A program made the position numbers and the translations under genes. This document shows positions 44,891 through 53,572 of a DNA stretch of 64,000 bases, one piece after another (position 1 is the stretch's first letter; the number at the start of each line of letters is the position of its first letter). The notes beneath the pieces were generated by a model. That model searched no databases and was not told where the DNA came from. It worked only from the letters and a program-made list of their open reading frames with translations. Source of the stretch: WLXB01 sp040221475 (GTDB lineage Bacteria > Pseudomonadota > Alphaproteobacteria > Rhodospirillales > Rhodospirillaceae); NCBI GenBank assembly GCA_040221475.1, contig JAVKEJ010000053.1:620001-684000 (forward strand), written 5' to 3'.

Positions 44891-46093
44891 CTAAACCCAA
44901 GCTCCAAAGACAAACCAGCTTGCGCCATTACCATGCTTAGGCGCATCAACTCTACCGTCTATGAACGCTGCAAACTTATCTGCACCAAATGAACTGTAAT
45001 TCGGAATAAGTGCCTGAACATATTTACCTGATTGAAATCCAGCACCTTGACATAGGGCCTTGATATCTTGATTGCGGAATTCTGCATAAAACGGCTCGTT
45101 GTTGTTAGAACCAGTATCCCAATCCAAATAAAACCCATAATACGGGTCAACTACAGAGTTAGGTGGCAATTCCATATGTATCATCAGTCCACCTGGGCGT
45201 AAGACACGGCGGGCCTCTGCAAAAATGGCCTTGGTCGATTTAACAGGCAACTCATGTAGAAAGAAACTTGAGGTGACGATGTCGAAGCTGTTGTCATCAA
45301 ACTCTAGATGTTCGGCATCTTGCTGAGAAAAGTGTACAGCGCGCCCTTCGTGGGAGGCGACCGCATGTCCGAAACGCAACAGCGGTGCACCGACATCAAT
45401 GCCATAGGCTTCAATATCAGGATACTCATCTAAGTATGGAAACAGGTTCTTCCCCGTGTTGCATCCTAGATCAAGAATACGCTTTGGCGCAAATTCAGGG
45501 TGCTTGAGTTTGAGATAGCGGGCGATGGATTGCCCGACACCACCTGGGTTTCCTTTACGATGCCTGAAGCCACCGCGAAAGACATCTCCGCCGAGGACTT
45601 GCACAGCACCTTGCGCCACGTCGTCTGACGTGTGCTCCGTATGAAAACAGCCTGGCATGAGATGAACATCCATCGCAGAAACGTATCTGGGTATTTCAAG
45701 GTTGGGATTGAGTCTGAGGGAACCGCCTGCGGGGTTCATATCGGCGGCAACACGCGCTACTTCAATCATATCCGGCAAAGCCCGTTCAACACTCTCTTGC
45801 ACGGATGCCCAGACCATTTCTTGCGCATTATATCGAATAGAACTCCACATGCGGTAAAGCATGTTTTGCTCCATCGCTTTCTTCACGTCACGGGGCGTCT
45901 TGGGTTCCGCGCCATATACTTTAAGATAATGCGGTTTTATATGATCTTCGTACTCTTGCCGCATGGTGGCGGACATATTCACCATGACGTGTTTTCGTAG
46001 GGCACTGACGAACGCTTGGCGAGACTCTTCCCCTTGAGTCGTCCGGACCAAGGCAGAAATGTCACTCAGAACAGCTACACCTTGATCCGGCAT
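44891..46093 (-). CDS. Class I SAM-dependent methyltransferase, cytoplasmic (copy A)
   Basis: A 400-residue protein. An N-terminal helical region of about 185 residues precedes a Rossmann methyltransferase core: motif I ILDLGCNTGKNLFPYL, acidic loop EAYGIDVGAPLLRFG, HFSQQDAEHLEFDDNSFDIVTSSFFLHELP and RRVLRPGGLMIHMELPP. No signal peptide is present. The segment LRLNPNLEIPRYVSAMDVHLMPG also occurs, in variant form, in the next two genes, so all three are one family. Substrate unknown. Confidence 0.83.
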   Translation of the reverse strand: MPDQGVAVLSDISALVRTTQGEESRQAFVSALRKHVMVNMSATMRQEYEDHIKPHYLKVYGAEPKTPRDVKKAMEQNMLYRMWSSIRYNAQEMVWASVQESVERALPDMIEVARVAADMNPAGGSLRLNPNLEIPRYVSAMDVHLMPGCFHTEHTSDDVAQGAVQVLGGDVFRGGFRHRKGNPGGVGQSIARYLKLKHPEFAPKRILDLGCNTGKNLFPYLDEYPDIEAYGIDVGAPLLRFGHAVASHEGRAVHFSQQDAEHLEFDDNSFDIVTSSFFLHELPVKSTKAIFAEARRVLRPGGLMIHMELPPNSVVDPYYGFYLDWDTGSNNNEPFYAEFRNQDIKALCQGAGFQSGKYVQALIPNYSSFGADKFAAFIDGRVDAPKHGNGASWFVFGAWV

Positions 46094-46119
46094 AGGAGAC
46101 GCCTTTAAATTTTAATGGC

Positions 46120-47319
46120 CTAGGTTTTCTTAACGCCCATCAAATTATAACGACTACGCCAGGCAGGCGGTCCTTCGCGTGTGACCTCGAAACCCGCATC
46201 AGCCATAACTTTGGGGAAATCAAAGCGGGCATACTCTTCACGCCAAACTTCCTCATTCCAGCGATGATCTTTCCACTGCGAGTAACGAATGTAAGCTGTG
46301 TTGGCAGAAGACGCTGAACCAGTCAGAAAATCAATGGGAAAGAAAACGCCACCGGGTCTTAAAATACGGTGGACTTCGGTCGTGACTAATTTTGATATTT
46401 GTTCCGGCAACTCATGATGAAGAATGTAAGATGCCACAATGTCAAAATGATTATCAGGGAATTTTGAATCCTCTGCCATGCGTTGTGCAAAATTTACATC
46501 AATGCCTAACTCTGCGGCGCGCATGTGTCCGTAGCGGACCATAGGCCCGCCGGCATCAATGCCCCACACCTCAGCACTTGGAAAACGCTCTTTGAGTGCG
46601 ACCGCCAACTGCCCAATACCACATCCAATATCAAGGATGCGCATTACTTTACCGTCTGGGGGTTCCGGCACTTGGCTGCCTAACCGGGTATGCAATTCAT
46701 CCTGATAATTTGTCAGCTTACGGCCGTTATAGAAATTATTCGTGCTGTAGTGATAAATATGGCCCGCAAACGGATTGCCGACATAGCCACCGGGCTGCGT
46801 GTGAATTTCATAGCGGGCGTACTCTGGGATTTCCATGTCCGGGTTCAATTCCAAGGTCCCTGGACCCTGCCCATCAAAGGCTTCCATTTCTGCCAAGTAG
46901 ACTTCAGCATTACTCTTAAACTCAGTATCAAAGTTGCGATGCATAACATCATGCACACCAGTTCTATAGCGAGCCTCCATGCCTAAAATATGATCGCCTT
47001 CAATGGCGGCAAAGATATCTTCCATTGGTGTATCAGGAGACTCCGGATCAATTCCGGCCTTAACCATCAAGTCATCGAAGCGCTTTCTTGCGGCGGGTAG
47101 AGCGCGATCACTCCCCCAGGTTCTATAGCCCGTGAGAAAGTCATCTCGGCTCTCGACATCTAAATTCGCGAGACGCTCCAGTCGGCCGCGCGTGCCTCGA
47201 GGTTCGTTATCGAAGTCAAAAGAGCCTGATGCGGCGGATGCTGATCGACCTTTCAGCATTGAGGACGCAATACCCCCTAACCCAGCAAGAGCAGAAAACA
47301 CAGTGCGACGGTTAGTCAT
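46120..47319 (-). CDS. SAM methyltransferase with Tat signal peptide (copy B)
   Basis: A 399-residue methyltransferase. The N-terminus TNRRTVFSALAGLGGIASSMLKGRSASAAS is a twin-arginine-type signal with RR, a weakly hydrophobic stretch and an Ala-X-Ala cleavage region. The core has motif I ILDIGCGIGQLAVAL, AEVWGIDAGGPMVRYGHM, FDIVASYILHHELP and HRILRPGGVFFPIDF. Very similar to copy C and more distantly to copy A. An exported SAM enzyme is unusual because the periplasm has no SAM supply. Ribosome site CGGAGA precedes the ATG. Confidence 0.82.
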   Translation of the reverse strand: MTNRRTVFSALAGLGGIASSMLKGRSASAASGSFDFDNEPRGTRGRLERLANLDVESRDDFLTGYRTWGSDRALPAARKRFDDLMVKAGIDPESPDTPMEDIFAAIEGDHILGMEARYRTGVHDVMHRNFDTEFKSNAEVYLAEMEAFDGQGPGTLELNPDMEIPEYARYEIHTQPGGYVGNPFAGHIYHYSTNNFYNGRKLTNYQDELHTRLGSQVPEPPDGKVMRILDIGCGIGQLAVALKERFPSAEVWGIDAGGPMVRYGHMRAAELGIDVNFAQRMAEDSKFPDNHFDIVASYILHHELPEQISKLVTTEVHRILRPGGVFFPIDFLTGSASSANTAYIRYSQWKDHRWNEEVWREEYARFDFPKVMADAGFEVTREGPPAWRSRYNLMGVKKT

Positions 47320-47333
47320 ATTTTATCTCCGGT

Positions 47334-48539
47334 TTATGCTGGCTTGGTGCCATAAATATTGCGGTTGCTATACCACGCGGGCGAGCCCTCTTTATTAACG
47401 TCAAATCCTGCGCGCTCCATATCACCTGCGAAGTCCATATCTTTATATTCTATGCGCCAAACTTCATTGTTCCAACGATGGTCTTTCCATTCTTGATACT
47501 GTGAGTAAGCCCCAGGCACGCCCCGTCGACCACCAGTGTAGAAATCAATGGGGAAATAAATCCCACCGGGTCTCAGAATCCTATTAGCTTCCTTGAAAAT
47601 CGCACGTGACACGTCCGCAGGCACTTCATGGTGAACAATGTAACTCGCTACAATATCAAAGTGCCCTTCAGGGAACTTAGTATCTTCTGCCAGACGTTGA
47701 GCGAAGTTAACGGCAACACCCTGATCAACAGCACGCATATGTCCATAGCGCAACATCGGGCCACCAACATCAACACCCCAGACCTCAGCATTCGGGAAGC
47801 GCTCAGCCAGAGCCACGGCGAACTGCCCTAAGCCACAACCGATATCCAGGATACGCTTCACGTCTTTACCGTCTTCGGGAACGGGCAGTTGCTCAGCCAA
47901 GCGCGCATGATGCTGGTCTTGATAATTGTCCGTCGCACGCGCCGAATAAAATGCGTTTGTGCCATAATGATACAAGTGGCCAGCGAACGGATTTCCGACA
48001 TACCCACCAGGCTGCATGTGTATTTCGTGCTTGGCATAAGTTGGAATATCCAGACCAGGATTTAGCTCTAAAGAACCCGGTCCAATCTTGTCGTAATCTG
48101 CCATCTCATCCAGATAGGTGTCCGCATCATCGGCAAAGGCGTTATAGAAATTCTTATGCGCGAAGCGCTGGCTATAAACCCGCATTAACCCTTCAGTGCC
48201 AACCACATGATCATCCGCTATGATCTCGTGAATTTTCTCCATCGGCAGTTCTTCGCTGGGATCATGACCACTGGCAGCAAGAACTTTCTCAAACCGTTCT
48301 TTTGCAGCACGTTGTACCGTCGAACCCCGCCAATTTCGAAACCCTGTGAGAAAGTCATCACGCCCTTCAGCATCCAAAGTCGGAAGGCGCTCTAAACGAC
48401 CCAGAGCTCCACGTTTTTCAACATCTGGCAAGGTTACAGGTGTTGACGTATTAGCAGCCGCTTTCCGGCCCGTTAGCGCAGTGCTAATGGCTGTCGTCAA
48501 GCCAGCGGCGGCACCAAACAAAGTGCGGCGTTCCAACAT
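47334..48539 (-). CDS. SAM methyltransferase with Tat-like signal peptide (copy C)
   Basis: A 401-residue paralogue of copy B. The N-terminus is MLERRTLFGAAAGLTTAISTALTGRKAAA, again with RR and an Ala-rich end. It has ILDIGCGLGQFAVALAERF, VWGVDVGGPMLRYGHM, FDIVASYIVHHEVP and NRILRPGGIYFPIDF. The first 80 mature residues (RGALGRLERLPTLDAEGRDDFLTGFRNW) are shared with copy B. It lies 14 nt upstream of copy B, so B and C are one operon from a tandem duplication. Confidence 0.82.
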   Translation of the reverse strand: MLERRTLFGAAAGLTTAISTALTGRKAAANTSTPVTLPDVEKRGALGRLERLPTLDAEGRDDFLTGFRNWRGSTVQRAAKERFEKVLAASGHDPSEELPMEKIHEIIADDHVVGTEGLMRVYSQRFAHKNFYNAFADDADTYLDEMADYDKIGPGSLELNPGLDIPTYAKHEIHMQPGGYVGNPFAGHLYHYGTNAFYSARATDNYQDQHHARLAEQLPVPEDGKDVKRILDIGCGLGQFAVALAERFPNAEVWGVDVGGPMLRYGHMRAVDQGVAVNFAQRLAEDTKFPEGHFDIVASYIVHHEVPADVSRAIFKEANRILRPGGIYFPIDFYTGGRRGVPGAYSQYQEWKDHRWNNEVWRIEYKDMDFAGDMERAGFDVNKEGSPAWYSNRNIYGTKPA

Positions 48540-48719
48540 AAGAAATCTCCCTATTCACGTTTTTCCTAGTATAGCGCCATTTATAGACTTGCGCGACCAA
48601 TCTGGATGGACAAACGTACATTGTGTGAACACGCGAATAATCAACACCTCTATTCACGGCCTCAAACAAGAAAAACTGATAAGTTTCAGATAGTTGGTTG
48701 ATAACCAAAGAGACCACAT

Positions 48720-49520
48720 ATGATACTTTTGCCCACCCCAAAATTGATCGAGACAGAGAATCCCGCTCACCTGGATTTTCTTCACCGCAAAATCCTGTAC
48801 GCGCTAGATGATCGCCCGGTCTATTGGTGGAAACGGGGCACAAAATATGGCGTGGTCAATGGCGAAGCCAAGGCTATGTGGAATATGTGGGTGTTTTTTG
48901 TTCAGCGCGTTCTTGAGCACCGTTCAGATCGTTTTGATGTGACTTCACTCGAAGCCGTCTACCTTACCGATCCTGACACCGGTGACGTATTGGAAAACTG
49001 GTACAATTTCTACACGGATCAAAGACTGCCCGTTCCAGGTCAACTCATGGGGCCAGAAACACAAACTTTTCTGAGTGATGGCAGCAGCATTGCATCCAGC
49101 CCCCTGCCCGGCCTCGACATTAAACGTAAACATACTCTCGGCCCCGCGACTATTGTTGGTGATGATCTTTGGTTTTCATTTGACTCATCTGCCATCGTCA
49201 CACGGTCACGAGACGGAGAAGAAAAGCGATTCCGGATCAATGACCTGGAAACCTTTAATGCTAAGGTCAGCGATGTTCTTGACCCAGATGTATTAAGCGC
49301 GCCGGCCAGTGCAACGCTCCATCTTATCTCAAGCTGGCAAGGCTGGCTCGGCATGGAGGGTTATCCAGGTAGTCAGGTGACACGATTGGTGGCGCGCAAG
49401 GCATTTCAATTTGATAACATTCCGGATGAACTGCAGCAGATCATGCACCGCTATCACCCTGAAATAGCTTCTGACCCTGTCTCATCCTTAGATCGCAGCC
49501 CAGAAAGCTTTGAAGACTAG
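48720..49520 (+). CDS. DUF1838-family protein without signal peptide (copy 2)
   Basis: A 266-residue DUF1838 protein that begins directly with the family core (ETENPAHLDFLHRKILYALDDRPVYWW), so it is cytosolic, unlike the other two copies. Conserved parts: VTSLEAVYLTDPDTGDVLENWYN, IVGDDLWFSFD and WQGWLGMEGYPGSQVTRLVARKAF. It diverges from methyltransferase copy C, 180 nt away. Its last four bases overlap the converging SUMF1-type gene. Confidence 0.8.
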   Translation: MILLPTPKLIETENPAHLDFLHRKILYALDDRPVYWWKRGTKYGVVNGEAKAMWNMWVFFVQRVLEHRSDRFDVTSLEAVYLTDPDTGDVLENWYNFYTDQRLPVPGQLMGPETQTFLSDGSSIASSPLPGLDIKRKHTLGPATIVGDDLWFSFDSSAIVTRSRDGEEKRFRINDLETFNAKVSDVLDPDVLSAPASATLHLISSWQGWLGMEGYPGSQVTRLVARKAFQFDNIPDELQQIMHRYHPEIASDPVSSLDRSPESFED

Positions 49521-50479
49521 TCTTCGATATCTCGTGCGACACGGAAGCCAAAGCCGGTTCCAGTTGTCGTGGCTAGAATACGCAGGCGCGTCGCCGGTCT
49601 CAGCAATCCAGGAAAGCCCGCCCAAGAACCGCCTTTCGCAACCCAAGCGCGGCAACTGCGCTTTGAAAAGGGTTTACCATCGCGGGGAATATCTTGATGC
49701 GTTTCTTCATAACAGTCAGCGGTCCATTCAGAGACATTGCCTGCCAAGTCATAGAAACCAAATGGATTTGGCGCGAAGCTTGCTGTCGGTGATGTGAAGA
49801 CATAGCCATCATCGCAGTCTGCATATTGACCATATGGAATATCTGGAACATTAGGAACAAAGCTCAAATCAGCACCATTCTGATAGCTGCAAGCATTCGT
49901 CCATTCCTCACCCCAAAAAGTGGCCTGGGTTGCCGATGTTTGTCCGGCACGCGCGGCGTACTCATACTCAGCCTCGCTGGGAAGACGATACGACTGTCCC
50001 GTCTTCTTAGACAGCCAGTTGATATAAGCGAGAATGGCAGCACGGCGCACACAAGCAACAGGATGATCATCAGTCACCTCGAAGCCTGGATCCTGCCAAT
50101 TTAACTTTGGTTGCACCGACCAACCTGAACTCGTCAGATGAAAACATCCAGGCTTAATTTTATAACCAGTGTCTTCAATAAACTCTGCAAACTGACCATA
50201 GGTTACTTCCATTTGCCCTAAGGCGAATGACGATGCAAAAACCACCTCAATCCGTGGACCTTCGTTCGCAGACATCCGATCAAGCATTTGCCATCGTCGG
50301 CCTTCTTCTTGATCGGCCCCGATGGTCACACTTCCCGGCGGCACCTCAATCATCACTGGGCATGTTTCACAGTCTTTGAAGGTGTTTCTTTCAGCCGCGA
50401 CAATGGGCACGCCACCCATAACGAAGAAAAGCAAACAAACACCTAGAATTGAACGAAAAACGATTTTCAAAACTACCAT
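49517..50479 (-). CDS. Exported SUMF1/FGE-fold protein lacking active-site Cys
   Basis: A 320-residue periplasmic protein with a signal peptide (MVVLKIVFRSILGVCLLFFVMGGVP) and a complete formylglycine-generating-enzyme fold: MIEVPPGSVTIGAD, MEVTYGQFAEFIEDTGY, YRLPSEAEYEYAARAG, NVSEWTADCYEE, GGSWAGFPGLLRPATRLR and FGFRVAR. The two catalytic cysteines of true FGE in the GGS...C...C segment are absent, so sulfatase maturation is unlikely. I use the ATG at 50479 with AAGGGCG nine bases upstream; it overlaps the SDR gene by 7 nt. Confidence 0.82.
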   Translation of the reverse strand: MVVLKIVFRSILGVCLLFFVMGGVPIVAAERNTFKDCETCPVMIEVPPGSVTIGADQEEGRRWQMLDRMSANEGPRIEVVFASSFALGQMEVTYGQFAEFIEDTGYKIKPGCFHLTSSGWSVQPKLNWQDPGFEVTDDHPVACVRRAAILAYINWLSKKTGQSYRLPSEAEYEYAARAGQTSATQATFWGEEWTNACSYQNGADLSFVPNVPDIPYGQYADCDDGYVFTSPTASFAPNPFGFYDLAGNVSEWTADCYEETHQDIPRDGKPFSKRSCRAWVAKGGSWAGFPGLLRPATRLRILATTTGTGFGFRVARDIED

Positions 50480-51012
50480 GACTGAAGACGCCCTTTCCAA
50501 TCGAGGAAAACGCTACTCTGCTCCGGGGTCAATTCGTCAATAACCGTGACCATGCCATCAACACTCTCCGATGGAGACCTAAAGTCCGGAACATCAAATT
50601 CTTCTAGTTTCTCAACTTTTACGCCTCCGGGGTGAAGGCTTGCGACAATTATACCGTCTGGTGCAGTTGCGCGGGCGACTGTAATCATCGCCATGTTCAA
50701 GGCGGCGTTGCTGATCAAATTATCAATGGCTGTCCCGTGGTACTTATCGGCGACTTCCTGAATCATATCCAAATCACGAACGTCAATACGTTCCACCGTT
50801 ACGGTATTTGGGTAGCTTTGTTGCAAGTTTGCTAGAGTTTCTGGTGTCGTCGTCCGACGGTGTGTCGCAATCACAATAGCGCCCCTCGCCGCATATTGTT
50901 TTGCAAACTCAAGACCGATCCCACTGTTTGCGCCAGCAATGAGGACCGTTTCCGCAGATGCCGTTGACGCTAGAAGCATAAGAAAGGCACCGCCCAAATG
51001 TAATAATTTCAA
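50473..51012 (-). CDS. Exported short-chain dehydrogenase with internal deletion
   Basis: A 179-residue SDR-type protein; a normal one has about 250. The signal peptide MKLLHLGGAFLMLLASTASA precedes a Rossmann start VLIAGANSGIGLEFAKQY and the VERIDVRD segment. The NNAG region is NLISNAALNMAMITVARAT: it joins the NNAG strand directly to the helix that normally follows the YxxxK (SKAALNM...), so about 60 residues with the catalytic Ser and Tyr-Lys are missing without a frameshift. The end (HPGGVKVEKLEE) is intact. Probably NAD(P)-binding only, or decaying. Confidence 0.78.
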   Translation of the reverse strand: MKLLHLGGAFLMLLASTASAETVLIAGANSGIGLEFAKQYAARGAIVIATHRRTTTPETLANLQQSYPNTVTVERIDVRDLDMIQEVADKYHGTAIDNLISNAALNMAMITVARATAPDGIIVASLHPGGVKVEKLEEFDVPDFRSPSESVDGMVTVIDELTPEQSSVFLDWKGRLQSW

Positions 51013-51124
51013 TGACGTGCTCCCAGCAGCTTTTAGAAATGCACGCGTTATTAAGCGTAACCATCTCTGCGATAAGAGTGTGAATATTCACCTTAGAAAG
51101 CTCACATTATGAACATTGACGGTC

Positions 51125-52003
51125 TTAGTTTTCGGTCTTAACCGGCTTCTGAACCGAGTCGATATAACTCGGTCCCTGATCAAACTCTGGAGAAACATCG
51201 AATACATCACTCAAGGTCCGGGCCCGCTCAATATAAGCATCATCTAAGTCATCGATAGAATTCAGCTTTGTACCTTCAAAATGCCAGATCAAATAGCCAT
51301 CCACATCGGCCATATCGAGCCACCGGCTAAACTTACCTGTATACCAACCCGATGATGTCGCGCGCGCACTCTTATGAGCCTCGCTGAGAGCTTCTTCTGC
51401 TGGCGCGAAGTAAGTGTGAACTTCATAAATTGGTTTGGGTGCCACAGGCGCAAAGTTTTCCGTCAGGAACAGCCGAATGGTCTCGTTGTCCAAGCGCCAA
51501 TCCAGTGAAACCGGTTTTTCCTCGTACATCTCTGGAAAACGCTGGCGCGAGATTGGGAAGTAACTACCCATAGGCGTAAAAACCTCGCCATCTTGCCGCC
51601 GCTGCATTGTAGACACCAATGGCGTTGCCCGGCCGGTGATGGGGTTAATGAACATGTCGATAAACTCACCCGTCACCGGATCAACAAAATAATTCAATGC
51701 CGATGGAAAACGCCGATACACACCCTCACCTTCGTTGCGCCACCACGATCTTTGAGCACCACGTGTTTGCAACAGGGGAACAACGCCGTCTTCGGTTAAC
51801 GCAAACAACCTGCTTGAAGATTGCCAAACACTCTCACCATCATCCGTACGGCCCAAAATACGCACTTTAGCTTTAACTTGATTCTCCGGTGACTCTGGAA
51901 GCACCGAGACTGTTGCAGAAGCAGATTGAGACCAAATGGGGACGGCACTGGCCCCGAGCCCCAACGCGCCAATGAGTGTCGTCGCATCTCGTCGCGAAAC
52001 CAT
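51125..52003 (-). CDS. DUF1838-like protein with Tat signal (copy 3)
   Basis: A 292-residue exported protein. The signal MVSRRDATTLIGALGLGASAVP has RRD in a twin-arginine setting. The mature part has LNYFVDPVTGEFIDMFINPITGRATPLV, corresponding to the family core of the other two copies but more divergent, and ends WLDMADVDGYLIWHFEG. It starts two bases after the stop of the upstream gene at 52006 and so is in an operon with it. Confidence 0.72.
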   Translation of the reverse strand: MVSRRDATTLIGALGLGASAVPIWSQSASATVSVLPESPENQVKAKVRILGRTDDGESVWQSSSRLFALTEDGVVPLLQTRGAQRSWWRNEGEGVYRRFPSALNYFVDPVTGEFIDMFINPITGRATPLVSTMQRRQDGEVFTPMGSYFPISRQRFPEMYEEKPVSLDWRLDNETIRLFLTENFAPVAPKPIYEVHTYFAPAEEALSEAHKSARATSSGWYTGKFSRWLDMADVDGYLIWHFEGTKLNSIDDLDDAYIERARTLSDVFDVSPEFDQGPSYIDSVQKPVKTEN

Positions 52004-52005
52004 AC

Positions 52006-52806
52006 TTATTGCCCTATCTCAACAATATCCAAACTCACGGTTTCAAATATTGACCCTGTCACATCGCCAAACTTAAGATTCATCCTCAGCAAGGCTCGGT
52101 CTTCCTTAGTTAACAACACCTCCGTACCACTGAGCATCTGAAACTTGTCTGACATCAGCCTTGTGCCATCAGGTAAGGTGAACTCTTCCTCACCCAAGTA
52201 TGTGTATTCAGATGTCACGATGTTTCCAATCATCGTCTCGTGCCGCGAACCACCCATCCAATACACACCGTGTGGCTGTTCACCAGGGGCATCGAAATCG
52301 TATTTCAGGAAGTGCAAGCCATCTGCTGACGCCGGCCCCGTCGCCAACGAGTCCAAGCCGTCAAACGCCTCAACCTCTTCAACAATAATCCCCTCACCCA
52401 CGCGTTCAAACATAAGATCAGAAGCTGCGACGGACGCTGACTCTTCCCGCTTCACAACATAAGCAGAGCCAAGCACACCTTTGCGCGACCAATTGTTCAT
52501 GTAAGCCTCTCGAGCAGTTCCGTCGGCATCGACCCAAATCATGGCGTGGCGTGCTTCACCGGCTCGAATGTTGTCGGAAACGACATGCATGTACCGGGAT
52601 CCATCATCATGGACGTACATCGACCAATACTCCGAGGCGCATGGCGCATTATTCTTCATCGGTTCCCGGCACTCGGTCGTGCCACGAAGAATTTTTACAA
52701 TGCCAGGTTTACGATCGGCCGGTTCAATGAACGCGGGTTGAGCCGTTGCTGATGTGGCAACAAGCACTATTGCCGTCGATACTAAAATCCCTAAACCAAA
52801 CTGCAT
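52006..52806 (-). CDS. Exported protein of unknown function
   Basis: About 266 residues, with a clear Sec signal peptide (MQFGLGILVSTAIVLVATSATA) and a beta-rich mature part with regular strand-turn pattern (YMHVVSDNIRAGEARHAMIWVDADGTAREAYM; YTYLGEEEFTLPDGTRLMSDKF). I do not recognise a family. I place the start at 52806, because GGGAG is about seven bases upstream; an ATG at 52812 is too close to it. First gene of the operon with DUF1838 copy 3. Confidence 0.65.
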   Translation of the reverse strand: MQFGLGILVSTAIVLVATSATAQPAFIEPADRKPGIVKILRGTTECREPMKNNAPCASEYWSMYVHDDGSRYMHVVSDNIRAGEARHAMIWVDADGTAREAYMNNWSRKGVLGSAYVVKREESASVAASDLMFERVGEGIIVEEVEAFDGLDSLATGPASADGLHFLKYDFDAPGEQPHGVYWMGGSRHETMIGNIVTSEYTYLGEEEFTLPDGTRLMSDKFQMLSGTEVLLTKEDRALLRMNLKFGDVTGSIFETVSLDIVEIGQ

Positions 52807-53029
52807 CCTCATACTCCCGAGTCAAAGTTATAGACTGTCCTCATAGTCTCAAAGTTTAGAATACGGACCCAATTTGAGTCCCCCAACAGATAAATAATGG
52901 TTAAATACCCAGCTGTCGGGCGCATTCTAAAACCCATAAAGCCACGCTCAACATCGCCGCAACCTTAAGTACTGGCGTTAAAGCGCCATTTCAGGCATGA
53001 AAAATTCAATGACCTGTGGAAACCAAGCT

Positions 53030-53572
53030 ATGTCACAAACCATCATCGCCCTATCTAAAAGTCGGGCTCATACGTTTACTAAAACCCAAGAGCATTCTAT
53101 CCGCCTGCTGGAAGGCTTGGGAGTTGAGGGAGACACCCATGCTGGAAAAACAGATCAACACCGCTCTCATGCCGCGCGCAACCCAGAGGCACCGAATCTG
53201 CGGCAGGTTCACCTCATTCACGCAGAATTGCACGATGAGTTGAAAACAAAAGGATTTAACGTAGGACCAGGTCAAATGGGCGAAAACATTACGACCCGCG
53301 GTGTTGACCTCTTATCCCTACCCGTTGGTACGCGCTTGCATCTTGGCAAGGACGCCATTGTTGAACTGACCGGTCTTAGAAATCCATGTAAACAACTCAA
53401 CACCATTCAAGATAGGCTGATGCAAGAGACTATCGAAAAGAAGCCCGATGGCACAATTGTTCGCAAGTCGGGTGTTATGTCGATTGTTATTGCTGGTGGC
53501 GACGTGTTTCTTAACGATACTATTCGCGTCGAATTACCAGTTAAACCGCATCGGGCGATGGAGCCGGTTTAG
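53030..53572 (+). CDS. MOSC-domain protein
   Basis: A 180-residue single MOSC domain, the module that handles sulfur or molybdenum cofactor in Moco sulfurases and YiiM-like reductases. Seen: GVEGDTHAGKTDQHRSH, RQVHLIHAELHDEL, GQMGENITTRGVDLLSLPVGTRLHLG, and the conserved Cys in GLRNPCKQLN. I choose the ATG at 53030; the frame is open from 52997. Its last 32 nt overlap the converging PepSY gene. Confidence 0.85.
   Translation: MSQTIIALSKSRAHTFTKTQEHSIRLLEGLGVEGDTHAGKTDQHRSHAARNPEAPNLRQVHLIHAELHDELKTKGFNVGPGQMGENITTRGVDLLSLPVGTRLHLGKDAIVELTGLRNPCKQLNTIQDRLMQETIEKKPDGTIVRKSGVMSIVIAGGDVFLNDTIRVELPVKPHRAMEPV

Noticed and set aside
50473..51012. Frameshifted pseudogene call for the short SDR
   Set aside because: The frame is open from signal peptide to the conserved end, so it is an in-frame deletion and not a frameshift.
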